Origin: Tretioscincus oriximinensis
Taxonomy: Eukaryota > Chordata > Lepidosauria > Squamata > Gymnophthalmidae
Assembly: GCA_022410635.1 (NCBI GenBank)
Contig: JAJVDF010000247.1
Span: 1,089,216 to 1,153,215 of the forward strand
DNA: 64,000 nucleotides
Direction: 5' to 3'
Positions within the stretch are counted from its first letter, which is position 1. Each line of letters opens with the position of its first letter. The notes under the pieces are model-generated. The model was not told the origin of the DNA. It did not search any database and was given only the letters and a program-made list of their open reading frames with translations. Both the position numbers and the translations under genes were made by a program. This document shows positions 60,201 to 64,000 of the stretch, piece after piece.

Positions 60201-62153
60201 CCAACCAGTGCAGAATCCTCCAAAGAAAGTCACAATAATAAATGTGATGATCTCAGGGGTCATTTGAATTTGAAAAGAAAGAACAGTAGAAGATAAACAA
60301 AATATTGAAATCTACCAATTAAAATATNACACATCAGGAAGAAAAATAGTTGGAAAGTAGTTAGTGAAGGCAATAGCTTAGAAAACAATCACACATAAAA
60401 CACACACAAACACACCTTAAAACAAGCTATATTCTTTGACGGTATCTCATTGATTCCCAAATCCCTAGTTAAAGTTTGGATTAATGATAGGCTAAAGCTG
60501 AGTCATTACATCTGGTGAACCCTGAAATTAGCATGTAATAGTGATTTTGTTAGCTGATAATAAAAGCCATTGGAGATCTATTTTAGTTGGAACACCTGCT
60601 CTTTTCCTCTTTAAATTGAGATCCCTTGTACTGAAATAATTAGCATGTTAGATGAGGCTTTACACAATTTGGTTTAAGTTTTTTTGCTGATCAGAAGTTT
60701 TTAAAATTAGCAGGAGCTCCCCGCCATTTCCCAGGGTCCACCCTAACATATGTGAGATGCACCAATTCAAACTGAGATGTTTGGAAGACAGCAAAAACAC
60801 CGTAACAATTAGTATCTGAAGGTGGAGGGAAAAAATAGCATTTCTTCAACCAAAGGCCAGGTTGAAGAGGTGCGTCTTTAAGAACCTTCTAAAAGAATAC
60901 AACAATGATGACAGACGCACCTCAAGGGGGAGACTATTCCAAAGACTGGGGGAACCACCGAGAAGGCCCTAGCCAAGGTTCCCCTGCAGATCTTAAGACA
61001 TGGGCAGGTTGGTATGGGAGAAGGCGTTCATTTAGATATCTGGGCCCCAAGTTATTTAGGGCTTTATAAGTTAAAGTCAGCACCTTGAATTGGGCTCGGT
61101 AGCAGATTGGCAGCCAGTACAGCTCTTTTAAGACCGGCGTGATGTGTATCTGGCCAGCCGTTCCCTTCAGCAGTCTAGCTGCTGCATTCTGCACCAACTG
61201 CAGCTTCTGAATCATTTTCAAGGGCAGCCCCATATAGAGCGCATTACAATAGTCCAATCTGGAAGTTACAGAGTGTGAATTACTGTGGCTAAATCATCTT
61301 TGTTCAGAAGTGGCTGTAACTGGTGAACCAGACGTAACTGGAAGTTAGGCACTCCTGGCCACTGCCTCCACCTGGTTTTCAAGTGTCAGTGCAGAGTCCA
61401 GGAGCACCCCCAAAATTCGCACCCGTCCCTCATGGAGCAATTCTACCCCACCAAGGACAGGGCGCCTCCCCACTGGGGGAAGGGGGAATAAAATAGGATG
61501 TTTGCAACCATCTGGAGTTCTTCCTGTGCTGGAAAAAGCCAGCTATTGCAGGCTCTCTGGATACTGCAGAAGAACAGAAAATTCAGTTTTTGTACCCCGC
61601 TTTACTCTTTTCAAAGAGAATCAAAGCAGCTTACATAACATTTTGTTCTTTTCTTCACAACAGACACTTTGTAAAGTAGATAGAGCTGACAGAGTGATTG
61701 TGATTACACAATTGTGATTAGCCCAAGCTCACCCAGCTGGCTTCTTGGAGGACTGCACAATCAAACCAGAAGACTTCCAGTTAAGAATCTGACACTCTAA
61801 CCACTACACCAGACGGGCTCTGGTACCATAATCCATAATTCTAGATCATGATCAGGATGACAACAGAACCTGGAACATAACATTCTTGATTGTTCTAGGA
61901 AGTGAGGGTAGATACACCTCAAATATGTCAATCTCAGATAACAAATGGGTTACTTCTACTTACAGAAAATCTTGAAGTCTACTCTTGACAAGGTTAAAGG
62001 CAAAAGCTTTGGGAACAAACAATGGAAAGGACAAGCTAGTAGTGGCACCTACCCGGAAAAACTCATAACTTTTGCCGCCATGGCTGAACTTGTGCCACTC
62101 CAGAGCACAGTCAAGAATGATATCTTCATCCATTTCCACCTGGACACTTCTTT
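54200..62153 (-). CDS. IZUMO1: IZUMO1, sperm-egg fusion protein; partial, four 3' exons
   Basis: Four - strand exons join in phase: 62153-62053, 59850-59700, 57742-57571 and 54269-54200. They encode the Ig-like domain ([16 protein letters not shown] and later NDTGKYRC supply the two cysteines), a stalk, one transmembrane helix ([20 protein letters not shown]) and a short tail [20 protein letters not shown] ending SS and stop. The mammalian protein has the same order and matches closely at ILDCxLxWH and YRC. Known role: sperm membrane protein that binds JUNO on the egg. The N-terminal four-helix Izumo domain is not seen and should lie past 64000. The gene faces MAMSTR tail to tail, in keeping with their closeness in mammals. 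Confidence 0.9.
54709..54807. repeat. AT-rich palindrome with perfect 20-bp arms
   Basis: GGCTACCACACAGAATATTT (54709-54728) and its exact inverse (54788-54807) enclose about 59 bases of TATATTA-like sequence. It lies in the last IZUMO1 intron. Confidence 0.75.
55335..55529. mobile_element. Family A short foldback with 8-bp target duplication
   Basis: TAGGCAGACCAGATGACC to GGTCATCTGGTCAGTCTA. TTCTAGAG is present exactly on both sides (55327-55334 and 55530-55537). It sits in the last IZUMO1 intron. Confidence 0.88.
56985..57180 (-). repeat. Family 2 SINE
   Basis: CTTCCCCACCATGTTGTGGT, GCTGAAGCTGAGGCCAGTAG and ATCTCTGTTGAAACACGG. Confidence 0.65.
57181..57490 (-). repeat. Family 2 SINE, full length
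   Basis: AGAACTGGGTTCTTATACCC, AAGCGGCTTACAAGGATAT, CTCCCAGGCGAGAGACG and GAGCTATCCATGCC in the reverse direction. It ends close to the IZUMO1 transmembrane exon. Confidence 0.75.
57571..57742 (-). CDS. IZUMO1: IZUMO1 exon: stalk and transmembrane helix
   Basis: Acceptor TATCAG, donor GTGAGT. A Ser/Thr/Pro-rich stalk is followed by [20 protein letters not shown] and ILI, a single hydrophobic helix. An N at 57572 obscures one base of the last codon. SINE sequence ends about 80 bases from the exon. Confidence 0.88.
58000..58095. repeat. Partial family B element
   Basis: GGCCCTGTCTCCACTGGGCC, TTATTCTGGGCTATATCTTG and CCTGCCATAGTCTACA; the second arm is missing. Confidence 0.5.
58228..58475. 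repeat. Imperfect inverted dimer of the CTTCTTCAGATG repeat
   Basis: GTCCAGCAAGGGGCTGGTAG and CTACCAGCCCCCTTGCTGGAC are inverse; so are ATGGCATAAGCTTTGG and TAAGCTCATGGCAT. CCTAATTAA occurs at both outer edges and may be a target duplication. Confidence 0.65.
59490..59600 (+). repeat. CR1 LINE fragment
   Basis: CACCAGGGTCATCGGGTCC, AACCCCCTGCTCAATGCAGG and CAGTCTCTGTTTGAAGAC, ending 100 bases before the IZUMO1 Ig exon. Confidence 0.7.
59700..59850 (-). CDS. IZUMO1: IZUMO1 exon: second half of Ig-like domain
   Basis: Between CTTAG and GTGAGT it encodes [18 protein letters not shown], then NDTGKYRCN and the strand [16 protein letters not shown] is the classic end of an Ig fold. It starts between codons, as the upstream exon requires, and ends one base into a codon. 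Confidence 0.92.
60780..61480 (-). mobile_element. L2-like LINE 3' end
   Basis: Minus-strand frame (61257-60934) gives [46 protein letters not shown] and [19 protein letters not shown], the most intact reverse-transcriptase tail in the window; N-terminal coding is missing. Confidence 0.85.
61570..61822 (-). repeat. Family 1 SINE
   Basis: TTTTGTACCCCGCTTTACTC, CACCCAGCTGGCTTCTTGGA and ACCACTACACCAGACGGGCT. Confidence 0.75.
62053..62153 (-). CDS. IZUMO1: IZUMO1 exon: first half of Ig-like domain
   Basis: After the acceptor TTTGCAG it reads [20 protein letters not shown] then [14 protein letters not shown], with donor GTAGGT. Mammalian IZUMO1 reads [20 protein letters not shown] at the same place, a strong match. 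The glutamate codon is split across the upstream splice. Confidence 0.92.
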
Positions 62154-62524
62154 CTGCAAAATTCATCAGTACTGAGTTCATCTATTTCTCTCAGGCAAAT
62201 ATTAAATATTTTCAAGACAAATGCAGGCACGGGATACCTGCATGGGGGCTCCAGCCGGATGGCATCGTCCTCTAGTGGCTGGAGCTGTGCCATAAAAACA
62301 TATTTAGTAGCAATAGGCCAATTGGAAGGTTGAAGTGGGCAGCAGCCTGCAGCCACACCAATAGGTTTAGTGACAATCATGTGCATTTGAGGTGATAGAC
62401 ACTGATTATGTTCACTCACCTTGCTTAGAAGGCCAATTGCCATGATGCGGTTTGTTAACATAAATACTACCCTCTACAAATAAAAGTTTGGGCTAAGGAT
62501 ATCAATTTGAGAAAAGACAATTTA

Positions 62525-62680
62525 AGTCCTTTCTGCACTGGGCCTTACTCTGAATTATAATTCAGAATAGGGGCCTACCATCTACAGTACATGCTGGATG
62601 CAGACTAAGCAAGACTGGGTCAGTCGTAGTCTGCACTAGCATTTGGAGATAGAATTATGCCTAATGCAGAAAGGGCTTTA
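62525..62680. repeat. Family B foldback element, well preserved
   Basis: GTCCTTTCTGCACTGGGCCT and GCCTAATGCAGAAAGGGCTT at the ends; the centre has GTAGTCTGCACTAGCATTTG. A second partial copy follows directly (62685-62765). Confidence 0.65.
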
Positions 62681-62879
62681 GTTTTTCTGCATTGGAACAT
62701 CCAGATTATTCTTAGTAGTAGGAACTTGCCATCCACATGCAGAGATATAAACTGGAATAAGGACCAACAGAGAAATAGTTTACATGAGAAGAATGGACAG
62801 GAAGAAAACACTCAGTATTCCTCAAATGCCTTTTGCAGGGTGTCGAGAACAGTGGAAGATCTTGCCTTCTTTTGTTCCA

Positions 62880-62985
62880 GACTGCCCGGGTGCAATTGGT
62901 GGGCCATTGTGTGAGACAGAATGCTGGACTAGATGGGCTCCATCCCAGTTCAGCAGGGCTTCCCTTATGTTCTCTTATGGGATAT
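62880..62985 (-). repeat. CR1-like LINE fragment
   Basis: GCCCGGGTGCAATTGGTGGG, GAATGCTGGACTAGATGGGC and CAGCAGGGCTTCCCTTATG. Confidence 0.6.
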
Positions 62986-63017
62986 ATTGTGGAAGGATGT
63001 GATCATATTTCAAAATA

Positions 63018-63223
63018 TTAGAGAAATAGCTGTGTTAGCCTAGTAGAACGTCCAACAAAGGAGCTAGCAGCACTTTGAGACTAACTTGAGAAAAGTGGGT
63101 GGCATAAGCTTTCATAGACAGGTCTACTTCTTCAGATGCTCTGAAGATGTACACGTGCCTACGAAAGCTTATGCCACCCACTTTTCTCAAGTTAGTCTCA
63201 AAGTGCTGCTAGCTCCTTTGCTG
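63018..63223. mobile_element. Inverted dimer with perfect 58-bp arms and 13-bp direct repeats
   Basis: Arms 63056-63113 and 63163-63220 are exact reverse complements (start CAAAGGAGCTAGCAGCACTT). The outer sequence ATATTTCAAAATA is repeated directly at 63005-63017 and 63224-63236. One arm carries an extra AGAAATAGCTGTGTTAGCC lead, as in the sibling at 58 kb. Confidence 0.8.
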
Positions 63224-63774
63224 ATATTTCAAAATAGTAGATCATCAAGATGGCAGTGGTGGAAGAAGACGGAATATGAAGAGATAAATTATGGAACATC
63301 ATATTTCTAAAATAAAAAATGATGCTCCAAACAGTGTCATATTAGTGGGCAATTAAAATAAGCAGTAACAATAATCAGGCCTTTACTTTTAGGTGCATAA
63401 CTACTCTAGTTCATCATCTGATTTACAGAAGTTGCTAGTAGCCATTCANTGAAGATTCTGGAAACTTAGACACCATCCAGACAACATTTAAAATGTACAA
63501 TTATGACATGACTCTATTGGGATTTTTATATGTATCCATGGCAACTTCAATACAGTGACACTATATAGTGGGTCTAATCGACTCAAATGCAAGAAAACCT
63601 AACTCTCAACTTGAATTTTCTTGAAATAGCACAACATACTGACGAGATAATATGGTCCAGGCATATGAATATAGTCAAATCAGAGATGAAAACAGCTATT
63701 ACATGCTGTGCAGGGCAGGTATGTGTGNACTTCTAGGTATTTCTTACCATTGAAACATCTAGTGGCATAGAAGA

Positions 63775-63880
63775 AAATGAGCCCTGCTGAATTGATCCAT
63801 AGCCTGTCTAATCCAGCACACTGTCTCACATAGTAGCCCACCNAACGCAATAGAGGAGTCTCAAGCAATGCTATAGAGGA
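63775..63880 (+). repeat. CR1-like LINE fragment
   Basis: GAGCCCTGCTGAATTGATCC, GTCTAATCCAGCACACTGTC, CACATAGTAGCCCACC. Confidence 0.55.
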
Positions 63881-63899
63881 GCCTCATCTGTTCTTGTTT

Positions 63900-64000
63900 A
63901 AAAAATTTTTAATTTTTTTTAATATTTAATTTATACTTATACCCCGCTCTATTCCTGAAGGTTTCAGGACAACCAACAATAAACAATACAAAACTGACAT
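63900..64000 (-). repeat. LINE 3' tail at the window edge
   Basis: ATTTATACTTATACCCCGCT and CAACCAACAATAAACAATAC match the L2-like tail at 2430-2520; it is cut off by the window end. Confidence 0.5.

Noticed and set aside
62415..62475. Possible extra IZUMO1 exon on the - strand (ATTTGTAG acceptor, GTGAGT donor)
   Set aside because: Splice signals are fair, but neither open frame resembles the Izumo domain or its cysteine pattern.
1..64000. CRISPR arrays, operons, endogenous retrovirus genes
   Set aside because: No spaced direct-repeat array, no prokaryotic gene organisation, and no gag, pol or env-type frame or LTR pair was seen; the only reverse-transcriptase remnants are LINE-type.

Overview
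The window is nuclear vertebrate DNA, almost certainly from a squamate reptile. It has spliced vertebrate genes with long introns and a single CpG-rich promoter region. The repeats fit a lizard-type genome: two tRNA-derived SINE families (one very like the Sauria/Squam1 SINE), CR1- and L2-like LINE pieces, an L1-like tail and many short foldback DNA transposons. Isolated single N bases are scattered throughout, so some base calls are uncertain. There is no prokaryotic or viral gene content.

Two genes can be read exon by exon. The first, on the + strand, is an orthologue of MAMSTR (MASTR), a myocardin-family coactivator of MEF2/SRF-type transcription factors. Thirteen coding exons from 5045 to 45896 join in phase to give about 690 codons. 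The protein keeps the N-terminal MEF2-binding peptide, one intact RPEL actin-binding motif, the basic KLKYHQY region, a glutamine-rich stretch, a SAP domain, a leucine-zipper-like helix and the C-terminal activation domain. Mammalian MAMSTR, as I recall it, is much shorter and lacks the RPEL and zipper regions. A GC-rich block at about 3000-3960 is the likely promoter and non-coding first exon, and the first coding intron is about 22 kb. The second gene, on the - strand, is the 3' part of IZUMO1, the sperm surface protein needed for gamete fusion. Four exons encode the Ig-like domain, stalk, transmembrane helix and short tail; the N-terminal Izumo domain should lie beyond 64000. MAMSTR and IZUMO1 therefore point at each other, tail to tail. 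RASIP1, which lies between them in human, was not found here. One unrecognised candidate exon lies on the + strand at about 52718-52890.

Layout: 1-2850 is repeat-rich flank; 3000-3960 is the CpG island; 5045-45896 is MAMSTR with introns full of SINEs, LINE fragments and foldback elements, including a tRNA-Pro(AGG)-like sequence at 8544-8615; 45897 to about 47930 is the probable MAMSTR 3' UTR; 48000-54200 is intergenic and repeat-rich; 54200 to the window end is the partial IZUMO1 gene.

The most unusual non-genic content is the set of foldback elements. Family A starts and ends TAGGCTGACC/GGTCAGCCTA and has 8-bp target duplications at several copies. It exists as a short hairpin form of about 200 bp and a long asymmetric form of up to about 430 bp carrying octamer-like motifs. 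Family B has arms reading GGCCTTATTCTGG. Smaller palindromes include a perfect 38-bp-arm hairpin at 19 kb and a perfect 58-bp-arm inverted dimer at 63 kb. Nested insertions let some of these be ordered in time.
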